64,000 bases of DNA from Bin87 sp963665395 (GCA_963665395.2 OY762251.1:1674001-1738000); one strand, 5' to 3'. Shown: positions 17,101 to 25,599, counted from the stretch's first letter. Notes: a model not told the origin generated them from the sequence alone. Translations and numbers: made by a program.

Positions 17101-19642
17101 CTCCGCCAACTGCGCCCTGGCTGCGGACACTACCTACTTCCTGGTCCTGTCGGCGATCTCCGAAAGTATTCAAAATTACCCTAATTGGCAAAGCACCACG
17201 TCCGACGCGGAAACCGCCGACCCAGTCGGCAACGGCTGGGCCATCGCCAACGTTGGCAAGAAGGAGGCTTCCGTAGGGAGCGGCAACTGGAACGACATAA
17301 ACGCGGGCAGGTCGGGCAAGTTCAAGGTGTCGGCCAATGCCGGCGCGGGCCTGGGCGTCACCAACGTAAGTCCCACCGCCGCCACGCTGAACGTATCCAA
17401 CCACAGCGGCGGCTGGTGGTACCAGGGCAGCCAGAGCAACGCCAGCTGTACGTCCGTAACTTCCGGCGCGACCACGGCCCGGGTCACCGGCCTCTCGCCC
17501 ACCACGTCATACGCCTACACGGCCTACGGCAAGGCCGGCTGCAACGCCGCGGACGAACTGGACGCGCCGGTAACGTTCCGCACCATCCCGCCCACGCTGA
17601 CGCCGGGAACGCCCACGGTAACCACCGTTACCCTCACCATCGACGGACATTCCGGCAACTGGCACTACCAATACACCTCGCCCAGCGGCGGAACCTGCTC
17701 GCCAAGCGCCGTCGTCGGCGCCATCGCCAACGTTGCCAACCTCAGCAAAAACCAGTCCTACACCTTCAGCGCCTATAGCGACAGCGGCTGCGCCACCTTG
17801 ATTGCTACGGCCCCGGCCTTCACCACCGCCAACCCGGCCCTGACCGCGTCCAACGTCATCAGCGACGCGGCGACGCTGACGCTGACCGTATGGGTCGCCG
17901 GCACGGGCGCCGGCAAGGACGGCAACTGGCATTACCAGGCCGACGCCGCGCCGCACACCGCCTGCTCGTCCGCCCAAACCACCGGCGCGGCCACCCTGTC
18001 CGGCCTGACGGTGGGCGGAACCTACATCTACACCGCCTACAGCGACAGCGGCTGCACGGACGCCCTGGCTACGGCGACGGCGTTCACCACCACCAACCCC
18101 CTGCTGAGCGTGGGCAGCGTCGCCAGGACCTCCGCCGCGCTGGCCATGGCCCACTACGCCGGCAACTGGCACTACCAAGCGGACAGCGGCCCGGACAATA
18201 CTTGCCAGGGGCCGGTGAGCGGCGGGACCGTCGAGAACCTTACCGGGCTGACGGCCGACACGGAGTACACCTACCGGGCCTACGACAAGAGCGGCTGCGC
18301 CAGCGCCGACGAGCTGGAGACGCTCACCTTCACCACGTCCAGCCTGACCGCCGGCAATATGTCCCAAACGGACGCTACCAACGGCTGCGCCGTCTCCGGC
18401 GACGCCAAGTGCGCCACGGGCTTCACCACCGGCAGCGCGACCGGCGGCTACCTGCTGACCGGCGTCACTGCCAGGTTCAACGCCGCCAGCGACGCCGACG
18501 CCGCCCTGGGCGACCTGGTGGCGACGCTCCACGCCTCGGCCAGCAACACCGTGGGCGACCAGAAACGCCCGGCGGACGCCGCGCTGGCCACGATGACCGG
18601 CAGCAACCCGACCTCGGCCGGCAACCACACCTTCACCTGTTCCGGCGCCGGCTGCGTCCTGGCCGCCGACACCACCTACTTCGTGCAGCTGTCCGCCACC
18701 GCCGGCGCCGTCAGCGACGAATACTATGACTGGGTGACCACCGCGGCGACCGGCCAGACACTTGATCCCGCCAACAATGGCTGGACGCTGTTGGACGAAA
18801 CGGACACCTACACCGGCAGCAGTTGGACCCGGCAGGCCGAAATCGGCAAGCTGCTGCTGTCGGTATCCACCCAGCCGCGGTTGGAGGCGACGGACGTGAC
18901 GGCCAGCGGGGCCACGGTGTCGCTGTCGCTGCACACCGCCGCGTGGTGGTACCAGCAGACCGGCAGCAGCAACTGCACGTCGGTGAACGCCGGCGTCAAG
19001 ACGGCAACCCTGTCCACCCTGACGGCCGGCACGTTGTACACCTACAAAGCCTACGACAAGAGCGGCTGCAACAGCGCCGACGAAATCGCCTCGGTAACCT
19101 TCACCACCTTCGTCACCGTCACCGTCAGCAACCTCGCTGAGACGGCAGACGGTACGCTCCTCGGGGTCACTCCTGATAGTTTCGAGGCGGTCGCCTTCAC
19201 CACGGGAGTCCACCCCGGCCTCTACGAGCTGAACAGCGTAACCGTCAAGTTCGGCGCGCCGTCGTATGAACCCGGCGCCGGTCCGGCCACGGTCAAGATT
19301 CACGCGGTGGGCTCCGACGGCAACCCGGCCGCGTCCCACACCTACCACCTGGGCAGCCAGGACCCTACCGCCGCCGGCGACTTCACCTTCAACTGCGTCA
19401 AGTCCCAAACCCAGACTTGCCGCCTGGCCCGGCAGACCACCTACTTCGTGGTGATTGAGGGAAGCACGACTTATAGCGTAGGCGCCCAACGGGTGACCAT
19501 GACAGCCTCCGGCAACCAGACCAACACGCCCGGCAACGCCGGCTGGAGCATCGCCGACATGGCCAAGTACACCTACAACAACAAATGGAATGACGAAAGC
19601 GGGGTCACCGTGATGCTCAAGGTGACGGCGGAGACGCGGTAA
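14114..19642 (+). CDS. giant secreted fibronectin type III repeat protein
   Basis: An 1842-residue exported protein starting at GTG 14114 behind GAGAGGA. Residues 1-40 are a signal peptide (hydrophobic core ~18-35, cleavage near ALGQS). About four FN3 domains fill residues ~42-405, with TRYHVTYS and GWSGWVNSAPA in the first two and shorter matches in the third. Then come many ~70-residue modules of the pattern SGxWWxQ...C...YTYKAYDKSGC..ADE and four ~160-residue modules beginning near residues 565, 900, 1410 and 1665. Each of these has AFTTGS or GFTTGS-like motifs and a paired-Cys segment such as CSGNGCALASDTTY. The last lacks a membrane anchor or sorting motif. A role in adhesion or host interaction is inferred from architecture. 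No secretion or processing gene is adjacent. Confidence 0.85.
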   Translation: MTNQSIFGWTRAAPLAASMALLGLLVAAALMFAPPPALGQSNTVPAAPANLSATHNGNTVDASWDPDSNATRYHVTYSFDNKNSWIGAACGDNCTANSYTVTAADPGKTYIVAVRAGNSHGWSGWVNSAPAPPSTLPPAAPSTVTVTRGDGTLIVSGYAVSNATKYHVTYSSDNEKSWNGPPCGDNCVGTGITISGVVNAKTYIVSVRAGNAGGWSGWVNSAPAGPLPLPPAPPAKIWVNRVCDHTMIVWWDWSDGATGYDLVASIDHRQNWKRLMTDKYKNGWQFSAWQKEKTFWFAVRARNAHGESAWVNSAAAPAPPCAVGNLRAVTQTTFGQTGGSIAAAWDAGKRAAGYHVNHRFNGGQWQRIASNGTGTSHTWEVNDTGNYEVAVQSVNGDLMSEWRNTDSAWLSAGSIVGTATTLTLSGHGGDWWLQQTAPTTGTCTAGDSSFAHPVTGLAVGNSYTYTAYRDSACATALASANIHRRTLAVSNVTTTAATLTMAGDPGAWHVKKTAPAPDGNCSAAINGATYDLTSLNPGQSYTYTAYDDSACTVALLTVTFRTLLTVSNLGETTHPSFSNEIGYKNGNANRRWANAFTTGSSVGGYTLDSVVFEFGPTTGSPTRVHAKIYADSSGMPGSLVKDLGSENPTAAGNHTWTCSGNGCALASDTTYHVALEADAPTAASGHYYDWKVTASDNETNTPGSAGWTIAAHGNYKINAGAWTAYGNEAGKFQVVAITNPGLAVSNITAATATLTLSNYSGPWWLQRTNPADAACKSMGMTTTENLADLTVGQSYTYKAYDKSGCDSADEIGSVTFTTVGLTASAVSGADAATLTIAGYTGSWYVKQTAPAPAGSCSRAIHGSSHNLTGLTTGQTYAYTAYRGSGCDSADEIASVIFRVPYLSVSNLGETSYPSHLAVGEELVATAFTTGSATGGYALKSVTLSMGDPKVDVNNPSARASLIVEVRAASGSNPSATALTALSGANPTSAGQHTYVCSANCALAADTTYFLVLSAISESIQNYPNWQSTTSDAETADPVGNGWAIANVGKKEASVGSGNWNDINAGRSGKFKVSANAGAGLGVTNVSPTAATLNVSNHSGGWWYQGSQSNASCTSVTSGATTARVTGLSPTTSYAYTAYGKAGCNAADELDAPVTFRTIPPTLTPGTPTVTTVTLTIDGHSGNWHYQYTSPSGGTCSPSAVVGAIANVANLSKNQSYTFSAYSDSGCATLIATAPAFTTANPALTASNVISDAATLTLTVWVAGTGAGKDGNWHYQADAAPHTACSSAQTTGAATLSGLTVGGTYIYTAYSDSGCTDALATATAFTTTNPLLSVGSVARTSAALAMAHYAGNWHYQADSGPDNTCQGPVSGGTVENLTGLTADTEYTYRAYDKSGCASADELETLTFTTSSLTAGNMSQTDATNGCAVSGDAKCATGFTTGSATGGYLLTGVTARFNAASDADAALGDLVATLHASASNTVGDQKRPADAALATMTGSNPTSAGNHTFTCSGAGCVLAADTTYFVQLSATAGAVSDEYYDWVTTAATGQTLDPANNGWTLLDETDTYTGSSWTRQAEIGKLLLSVSTQPRLEATDVTASGATVSLSLHTAAWWYQQTGSSNCTSVNAGVKTATLSTLTAGTLYTYKAYDKSGCNSADEIASVTFTTFVTVTVSNLAETADGTLLGVTPDSFEAVAFTTGVHPGLYELNSVTVKFGAPSYEPGAGPATVKIHAVGSDGNPAASHTYHLGSQDPTAAGDFTFNCVKSQTQTCRLARQTTYFVVIEGSTTYSVGAQRVTMTASGNQTNTPGNAGWSIADMAKYTYNNKWNDESGVTVMLKVTAETR

Positions 19643-19668
19643 GCTCGGCGAGGCATAATCCGCCCACG

Positions 19669-20022
19669 CTACGCAATCGCGGCAACCCTTGCAGCGCGGC
19701 AGCCATCCACCTCGCGCCCCCGGAAGCTGAAGGTTCCGAGGCCGGGGTCGTAGAAGGCGATTTGCGTCGGGTCGCGTGCGACGGCTTGGTACAGCTTGAC
19801 CACGTTGCTCACGCGTACCCACTTTGTCATTGCGAGGAGCGTAGTCCGCCTCTGGCGGATGGCAATCTCGACGGGTGAGCGATGTTTGCTCCGGCGACGA
19901 GATTGCCACGCTGCGCTCGCAATGACAGCTTGCGGAAAGTGGGTACGCATGAGGACCACGTTGGTATTGTAATCGCTGTACTCCGCGCCGGCGCCGTCGC
20001 AGCGGATGACGGGGTTCTTCAT
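19669..20022 (-). pseudogene. DUF2235 (Tle1-like hydrolase) N-terminal fragment with in-frame 146-bp element
   Basis: Without the repeat the protein reads MKNPVIRCDGAGAEYSDYN then TNVVKLYQAVARDPTQIAF then YDPGLGTFSFRG, the usual start of DUF2235 alpha/beta-hydrolase-type proteins, some of which are type VI secretion phospholipase effectors. The 146-bp element is inserted between TNVV and KLYQ, and the duplication GACCACGTTG makes the footprint 156 bp, so the frame is still open. After about 45 native residues the homology ends (GREVDGCRAARV is not DUF2235). The catalytic Ser-Asp-His region is missing. It cannot be a working hydrolase. Confidence 0.8.
19808..19953. repeat. 146-bp palindromic element, copy 4 (10-bp target duplication)
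   Basis: Almost identical to the copy at 1888-2033. Perfect target duplication GACCACGTTG at 19798-19807 and 19954-19963. Inserted in frame in the DUF2235 fragment. Confidence 0.92.
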
Positions 20023-20107
20023 GGGGCAGACTCCGGGAGCGATTCACGAGTTTCGGGTCTGCGCCCATATGGTTCCGGATGATTGGTTGGAGTTTAGCGC
20101 CGGCCCG

Positions 20108-20734
20108 CTACCCGGATTGGTGGGCGTCCGAGAGCGCCCGCCCGTTGGGGTACACATGGCGGCCGGCGCCGGATTCGACGGTTTTGATGTGCTCGATCAA
20201 GCGCTTTTCGGCGGCGTCAATCTTCTTTTCGAGGCCGTCAATCTGCCGGTCCAGGCGCATTGCGGCGTCATCATTGTGCTTGCCCAGGCGCGCCTCAGCG
20301 GCGTCAATCCTTACGTCGCGGTAGTCAATGCGCTGGCTCAGACGCTTTTCGTCGGCGCTGATGCGTTGCTCCAGGCGCGTTGACAGGGCATTGACGCGCA
20401 CCTCGAGTTTATTCTCGGCGGCTTCGATGCCCTGTTCTAGCCTGTCGTCGGCGGCTTTGGATTTGGCGTCCGCAGCCTTGAGGCCGTCTTGAAGCTTGTC
20501 GTCAACCGCTTTGATGCTCTGTTCGAGTTTGCTTTCCACGGCTTCGATGCGTTCGCCAAGTTTGTCCTCAACGGATTTGATCCGCTGTTCCAGTTTGGCT
20601 TCGGTAGCTCTGTTGGCCTCCGAAATGTCGCCTTTCCATTCCTGCCGGTTGGCGCTTTTCTGGGCATGGACGTAAGACAGGATGGCAATCAAAGCGGTGA
20701 CCAGTCCGAGCAATAGTTCCCAATTTTCAAGCAT
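20108..20734 (-). CDS. membrane-anchored coiled-coil protein
   Basis: A 208-residue protein that starts at ATG 20734 behind a strong AAGGAGG. Residues 5-22 (WELLLGLVTALIAILSYV) form one membrane segment; residues ~40-190 are an uninterrupted heptad-rich coiled coil with repeated units such as KLEQRIKSVEDKLGERIEAV and KLEQSIKAVDDKLQDGLKAA. The coiled coil would project into the cytoplasm or periplasm depending on orientation. It resembles many short repetitive coiled-coil proteins without assigned function. Internal near-repeats suggest expansion by slippage. It ends about 100 bases from the DUF2235 fragment and shows no operon partner. Confidence 0.75.
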   Translation of the reverse strand: MLENWELLLGLVTALIAILSYVHAQKSANRQEWKGDISEANRATEAKLEQRIKSVEDKLGERIEAVESKLEQSIKAVDDKLQDGLKAADAKSKAADDRLEQGIEAAENKLEVRVNALSTRLEQRISADEKRLSQRIDYRDVRIDAAEARLGKHNDDAAMRLDRQIDGLEKKIDAAEKRLIEHIKTVESGAGRHVYPNGRALSDAHQSG

Positions 20735-20834
20735 GACCGTTCCTCCTTTCCAAACGTTGGCGCATTTGAGGTGAAGCTGAAGGCGTTGCTGGATTCCGCG
20801 TTCTGTAAGTTAGGGCGCTATTTAACCTTTGGTG

Positions 20835-21965
20835 CTAGTGTCCTGTATTCAAAGTTCGCTGGCAAAAGTGCGCGACGTTGGCCAGGATCTGGTCAGCAGT
20901 CTTCGTCCAGACAAAGGGCTTGGGGTCTTCGTTGGTGATGTCCAGGTAGCGGTAGATGGCGGCTTCGAGCTCGCCGCTGCTCTGGTGCACTCCGCGACGC
21001 AACTGCTTCTCCGTCAGCAACGCAAACCATCGTTCCACCAGGTTCAGCCAGGACGCGCTGGTCGGGGTGAAGTGCAAGTGGAAACGGGGCCGTTTGGCCA
21101 GCCAATTGCGGATCAACGCCGTCTTGTGGGTGGCGTAGTTGTCCATGATCAGGTGGACGTCCAAGTCAGGGGGCACTTCCGCCTCGATGGTATCGAGGAA
21201 CTTGCGAAACTCCACCGACCGGTGGCGTTGGTGGCAGCGGCCAATGACCTTGCCGCTCTGGGTATCCAAAGCGGCAAAGAGGGACACCGTGCCGTGGCGC
21301 AGGTAATCATGGGTGCGTCGTTCCACCTGTCCCGGACGCAGGGGCAACAGCGGACGGGTGCGATCCAGCGCCTGGATTTGAGACTTCTCGTCCACGCACA
21401 GTACCAGGGCCCGGTCCGGCGGGTCCTGGTACAGACCCACGATATCGCGCACCTTCTCAATGAAAAAGGGGTCCGACGACAACTTGAAGACTTCAGTGCG
21501 GTGAGGCTGCAATCCGAAGGCGCGCCAGATGCGGCTGACGGTATTGTGGCTCAGGCCGCAGCGTTGGGCCATGGCCCGGGTGCTCCAGTGGGTAGCGTCC
21601 CGGGGCGTGGTCTCCAGCGTCAACGTAATCACCCGCTCCACGTCGTCATCGGTGATCGACCGGGGGCGACCGATGCGAGCTTCGTCCGACAGCCCGTCCA
21701 GTCTCCGCTCCACAAACCGTGACCGCCACTTGCCTACGGTGGCCCCCGATACTCCCAAGTCGGCCGCCACCGCGGTGTTGCTCCGGCCCGCCGCGCAGGC
21801 CAAAATCATCCGGGCCCGCAGCGCCAAAGCTTGCGCCGTCTTCGGACGACGGACCCACCGCTCCAGGGTTTCCCGTTCCGTGTCGTCCAAAATCAATGGT
21901 GGCATCGGGCGTCCTATGGCCATGGTCGTCCTCCATCTGGGCTGCTCACCCGGAGGATACCCCAT
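20835..21965 (-). CDS. IS630-family transposase
   Basis: A full-length DDE transposase of 376 residues (possibly starting at the internal Met MAIGRPMPP). The N-terminal helix-turn-helix region includes SNTAVAADLGVSGATVGKWR and a second HTH with RAMAQRCGLSHNTVSRIWR. The catalytic triad is visible as LCVDEKSQIQAL (first D), LIMDNYATHK (second D) and NLVERWFALLT (the Glu position). The stop codon TAG is completed by the TA target base pair at the element boundary (20835-20837), so the termination codon depends on the insertion site. It catalyses cut-and-paste movement of its element. Confidence 0.95.
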   Translation of the reverse strand: MGYPPGEQPRWRTTMAIGRPMPPLILDDTERETLERWVRRPKTAQALALRARMILACAAGRSNTAVAADLGVSGATVGKWRSRFVERRLDGLSDEARIGRPRSITDDDVERVITLTLETTPRDATHWSTRAMAQRCGLSHNTVSRIWRAFGLQPHRTEVFKLSSDPFFIEKVRDIVGLYQDPPDRALVLCVDEKSQIQALDRTRPLLPLRPGQVERRTHDYLRHGTVSLFAALDTQSGKVIGRCHQRHRSVEFRKFLDTIEAEVPPDLDVHLIMDNYATHKTALIRNWLAKRPRFHLHFTPTSASWLNLVERWFALLTEKQLRRGVHQSSGELEAAIYRYLDITNEDPKPFVWTKTADQILANVAHFCQRTLNTGH

Positions 21966-22003
21966 CGCTCATGCTTTTTCTACTTACTTCGGTTACAGGA
22001 CAC
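20838..22003. mobile_element. IS630-family insertion sequence, complete
   Basis: The 1166-bp element has terminal inverted repeats starting GTGTCCTGTA at both ends and is flanked by the TA target dinucleotide at 20836-20837 and 22004-22005, as expected for IS630/Tc1-mariner elements. It interrupts a 102-bp repeat whose unsplit copy is at 2868-2969, which serves as a natural empty site. One transposase gene fills it. The intact frame and ends suggest recent activity. Confidence 0.93.
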
Positions 22004-22005
22004 TA

Positions 22006-22093
22006 GTTTGAATGGATTTTGAAAGTGTCACGAGGTTTCATCATGCTGTGAGTTGACTGTAACCACAGCGGAGGAACCCCGTGAACATCGTCG
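22006..22093 (+). repeat. 102-bp repeat, copy B (major part, split by IS630)
   Basis: Together with 20824-20837 this reconstructs the 102-bp repeat found at 2868-2969. It carries GCGGAGGAACCCC and ends in GTGAACATCGTCG, thereby giving the downstream regulator gene its ribosome-binding site and first four codons. Confidence 0.8.
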
Positions 22094-23901
22094 CTATCAA
22101 CGACGGCTTGGAGCTGGATGAGGTGTTGCAACGGGTCCTGGACGGCGCCCGGGCGCTGACCGGCGCCCGCTACGGCGTGCTGACCACTCTGGACGGCGCC
22201 GGCGGGATCGAGGACTTTCTGTCCTCGGGCCTCTCACCGGAGCAAGCCCAACAGCTGTGGGAAATGCCGGGCGGCCCGGAGCTCTTCGAGTACATCAACT
22301 CCATCACCGACCCCTGGCGAGTGGCGGACTTCGCCGGTCACGTCCGGGCCTTGGGCCGGCCCGAGTTCCGCCCGCCCACGCCCACGACCGCCTTCCTCAC
22401 CGCGCCCATCCGATACCGCAGCCAGCAGGTGGGCAACATCCACATGGGGATGGGAACTCCGGGCCGGGAATTCAGCCGGGAGGACGCGGAAACCCTGGCG
22501 ATGTTCGCCGCGCCGGCGGCGCTGGCCATAGCCAACGCCCGGCAGTACCGGGACGAGCGACAGGCCCGGGCCGCCCTGGAGACCCTGGTGGAAACCTCCC
22601 CCGTGGGGGTGGTGGTCTTCGACGTCCGCACCGGCGCGCCGGCGTCCTTCAACCGGGAGGCGCTGCGCATCGTGGCGGGCCTGGTGGAAGCGGACCAGTC
22701 GCCGGCGGACCTTCTGGGATTGCTGACCGTCCGGCGGGCCGACGGGCGGGAATTCTCGCTGACAGAGTTTCCCCTGGCCGAAGTCCTGAGCGCCAGCGAG
22801 ACGGTGCGGACTGAGGAGGTCACCCTCAGCTTTGCCGACGGACGCAGCGTGGCCGCCCTGGTGGACCAGGCCCGCAACAACTTCCTCAGCGGCGGGAGCC
22901 GGAACAACCTGGAAATTGACCGGGCGCCCAACCTGCCTCCGGTGTCGGCGGACCGGCAGCGCATCGTCCAGGGCATCGGCAACCTGCTGTCCAACGCGGC
23001 CCGCCACTCGCCCGAGGAATCGCCGATCCGGTTGGCCGCGGCGCGGGAAGAGGACCAGGTCGCCATCTCGGTGGCCGACGCCGGGCGGGGCATACCGGCG
23101 GGTCAACTGCCGGGCCTGGGCGCCCGGTTCACCTTCACCCTGCCTACCGCGGTTGAGGCCGCCGCCCCCGGCGGGGGAGGCCGGGGGCGGCCCGGGCCGG
23201 AGACGGGCCAGCCCGTCCTGGTGGTGGACGACGGCCCGCAGACGCTGCGGCAGGTGCGGAACATCCTCTCCGAAGCGGGCTACCGGCCCATCGTAACCGC
23301 CGAACCGCAGGAGGCCCTCCGTCTCGCGGCCCAGGCCCGGCCCAGCCCGATCCTCCTGGACATGATGCTGCCCGGAGCGGACGGCATCGAGTTGATACGA
23401 GACCTGTCCGCCGTTTCCCGGGCGCCGGTGGTGTTCCTTTCCGCCTACGGCGGCGACCAGGTGATTGCCCAAGCCTTCGAGACGGGCGCCGACGACTACA
23501 TCGTCAAGCCCTTTTCCTCCACGGAGTTGGTGGCCCGCGTCGGAGTGGCCCTGCGCAGGTTGGCCGGCCCCCACTGGATCGAGCCCGCCGAACCCTACGC
23601 CCGGGATGGCTTCACCGTGAACTACGCCCAGCGCCGGGCAACCCTGTCCGGCCAGCCGGTGCAGCTCACCACCAAAGAGCACGACCTGCTCCGCGTCCTG
23701 TCCATCAACGCGGGCCGGACGCTGACCCACGAGCAGGTCTTGCAGCAGGTCTGGGAATCCGGCAAGGGCGATATGCGGGGGCTGCGCAGTCTGCTACTCC
23801 GGCTGCGCCACAAGCTAGGCTAGGACGGCGGCAACCCCACCTGGATCTTCGCCGTGCCCCGGGTCGGCTACCGCATGGCGGATCCCGAGGCGGCCAAATA
23901 G
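22081..23901 (+). pseudogene. GAF / histidine-kinase-remnant / response-regulator hybrid, decayed
   Basis: Domains in order are a GAF domain (LDEVLQRVLDGARALTGARY, residues ~10-165), a PAS-like segment (~175-255), part of a kinase ATPase (IVQGIGNLLSNAARHSPEES, N box, ~290; VADAGRGIP, G1 box), then a receiver domain (VLVVDDGPQTLRQVRNIL, phosphoacceptor D in LLDMMLPGADG) and an OmpR-type winged helix. The His phosphoacceptor domain is absent, and the F and G2 boxes are deleted between GIPAGQLPGLG and ARFTFTLP. An in-frame TAG at 23821-23823 cuts the winged helix; beyond it TWIFAVPRVGYRM continues to TAG 23899. The N-terminus is also shortened and replaced by repeat-derived codons. It could at most be a partly functional receiver protein. 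Confidence 0.8.
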
Positions 23902-23959
23902 CAGGAGTAGGGCAACCCGCGCCTGGTGATAGTCTCCGGGAGAGGGCCGGGGCCGGGTC

Positions 23960-24034
23960 GCTCTCTTCGACGTCCAGCGGCTCCAACGGGATGATAGCTC
24001 CATTGGAGTACCGGGCTTTCACCTCGTGAATCAT
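23960..24034 (-). pseudogene. DUF104 (AF2212-like) antitoxin fragment
   Basis: From ATG 24034, preceded by GGAGG, the frame reads KARYSNGAIIPLEPLDVEE, the highly conserved first 24 residues of DUF104 antitoxins, which pair with PIN toxins. Homology then stops and the rest of a ~70-residue protein is missing. No PIN gene is adjacent. Confidence 0.6.
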
Positions 24035-24100
24035 TGCATCCGCCTCCAGTTTGGTCAGGGCTGATAGTTGCCGGCACAGTCTCATTATCGCAGACAAAAA

Positions 24101-24129
24101 TTGGGCCGCCCCCAGCGGGAACGGCCCAA
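24101..24129. terminator. GC-rich hairpin, repeated (terminator-like)
   Basis: TTGGGCCG and CGGCCCAA form an 8-bp stem around CCCCCAGCGGGAA. An A-run precedes it on the plus strand, so it would act as a terminator on the minus strand. A second copy of the same hairpin is at 24881-24910. Confidence 0.45.
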
Positions 24130-24163
24130 TCCTACAAATCCCAAAATCCTGATGCTGACTATG

Positions 24164-24412
24164 CTATCCGCCAGCAGGCGCGCCGTTGGCGGGCAGCAGC
24201 GCCAGCATCCCGGCTATGAAATCCAGCGTTCTGCGCCAATCCTGTTCCAATGTTGCGAATTCGGGCATCTGGTCAGCATAAGTGTGCCGGCGCCATGCCG
24301 CATCCCATAGCGTCAGCAGTTGCGCTCCATTCGGCTCGGTTCGCGTTATGCGTTTCAACTGCCGGTACTTGGCTCGCGTGCTGATTGGATTGCGCGAGCG
24401 GCTGTTGGCCAC
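24164..24412 (-). CDS. hypothetical protein, weak
   Basis: An 82-residue frame starting at GTG with no clear ribosome-binding site. It is basic at the N-terminus and helical (LLTLWDAAWRRHTYADQM, then LEQDWRRTLDFIAGMLALLP). It is followed by the repeated GC hairpin about 40 bases downstream, which fits a real transcript end. No family is recognised. It lies in a gene-poor, repeat-rich stretch and may itself be a fragment. Confidence 0.35.
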   Translation of the reverse strand: MANSRSRNPISTRAKYRQLKRITRTEPNGAQLLTLWDAAWRRHTYADQMPEFATLEQDWRRTLDFIAGMLALLPANGAPAGG

Positions 24413-25203
24413 GGCGTTGACCGCTCATTTTGCCGCCATATAAAACAACTCGGCAGCCGCTTCCAACTCCCTCTCCCCGTAAAGCTGTTCCGCCCGAGCC
24501 CACAGCCTCAACGCGGCCCGATAGCGCTTGCGAGCTGTCCCGTTCCATGCCGCAGGTGACGTTGCGTCGCCGACGGCGGCAGGATTTGTCGGTGAGGAAT
24601 TGCTCAATTGATATTGATGCTCCGGCAGAATAAAACCCCCGGCTGGGTATTCCCAAGCGGGGGCATTGGTTCCGCTCTTTCGTTGCCCGGCGCGGGCCGG
24701 GCCGCATCGCCCCGTCTCGAGGCGGGGCCTAGCCACCTTGGGGAGCGTGGTGAACCCAGGTTGGCGGTCACAACCGTCAGGCCGTACTCGCTTAATGCAA
24801 CCGTAGTATAACACAGCCTCCAAACACCAACGGTTAGTCGTCAGAATCAGGATGCCCAAGATTCAAGGATTGATGGGATCAGGCCGCCCCCAGCGGGAAC
24901 GGCCCAATCCCGCCAATCCTCAAATCTCCAAAAATCCCGATTCAGACGCTGCTAATTTATCTTCTCGTTGGCCGCAATGTGCAGCAGCGGGGTATTGCCA
25001 TTGGCCATAGCCGCCCAAGCGTTACTGCCTGCCCCGTATCCGCTCACATCAGCCATGGACCAGCCGCCGCTGGACGGATGTACCGCCTCCGCGTCCGACG
25101 TCGTGAACTTCGCCCGAAAGTATTTGCCGCCGTGCCCAAGATGGACCAGGCAGCGACGGCGCGGGGTATTTGCCGGCGCAGAATCAGGGCTGCGCAACCA
25201 AAT
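24413..25203. other. gene-poor stretch with decayed fragments
   Basis: No convincing intact gene. On the minus strand 24425-24530 encodes RYRAALRLWARAEQLYGERE followed by an early stop. At 24952-25060 a minus frame ends ANGNTPLLHIAANEKIN, which resembles one ankyrin repeat. Palindromes lie at 24635-24665 (CCCCCGGCTGGG with CCCAAGCGGGGG) and 24707-24728 (GCCCCG with CGGGGC). The second GGCCG hairpin copy is at 24881-24910. Confidence 0.4.
24881..24910. terminator. GC-rich hairpin, second copy
   Basis: Repeats the GGCCGCCCCCAGCGGGAACG core of 24101-24129 and, like it, is followed by AATCC-rich sequence. Confidence 0.45.
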
Positions 25204-25537
25204 CTACTTCATTACGAAGTCTATCCTGGCTATGTGGTGGTTGCTCGAACTTTCCCAGTTTTCGCTTCCGGAGTCCTTATAGTGGCCGCATTTACTGATG
25301 CGTGAACGGTTTGCTAAACATAATCCACTTCTCTGATACAAGCGCGCAGCGCCTCGGGCTTGGTCAACAACCGCTCCACAGCGGAGGCGAACTCCCGGCG
25401 CAAATGCTCCAGGTCGGCGCAGACCACGTTCTTCAATTCCACCCGTTTCAGGTAACGCCAAACCCCTTCGTCCGGGTTCAGTTCGGGCGCGTATCCGGGC
25501 AACTGCTCCAACCGGAGCCGTCGCGCGGCGCCCGGCG

Positions 25538-25559
25538 CCAGTCCGCCGGAGGCGGATTG
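25538..25559. repeat. micro-insertion type B (CCAGTCCGCC-GGAGGCGGATTG)
   Basis: A 22-base unit with the inverted repeat TCCGCC/GGCGGA, identical to 25600-25621. It shifts the frame of the transposase remnant between HRCRAV and LAPGAARRLRLEQLP. Confidence 0.6.
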
Positions 25560-25599
25560 ACCGCCCGGCAGCGGTGGATTGGCGCGCCGTCCCAAATCA

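Noticed and set aside
17507..20068. 853-residue minus-strand frame
   Set aside because: Antisense of the FN3 protein joined to the DUF2235 fragment region; the repeat element keeps it open. No independent domain.
22234..23730. 498-residue minus-strand frame opposite the regulator hybrid
   Set aside because: Shadow of GAF/receiver coding sequence; composition is Gly/His/Arg-rich and no motif is seen.
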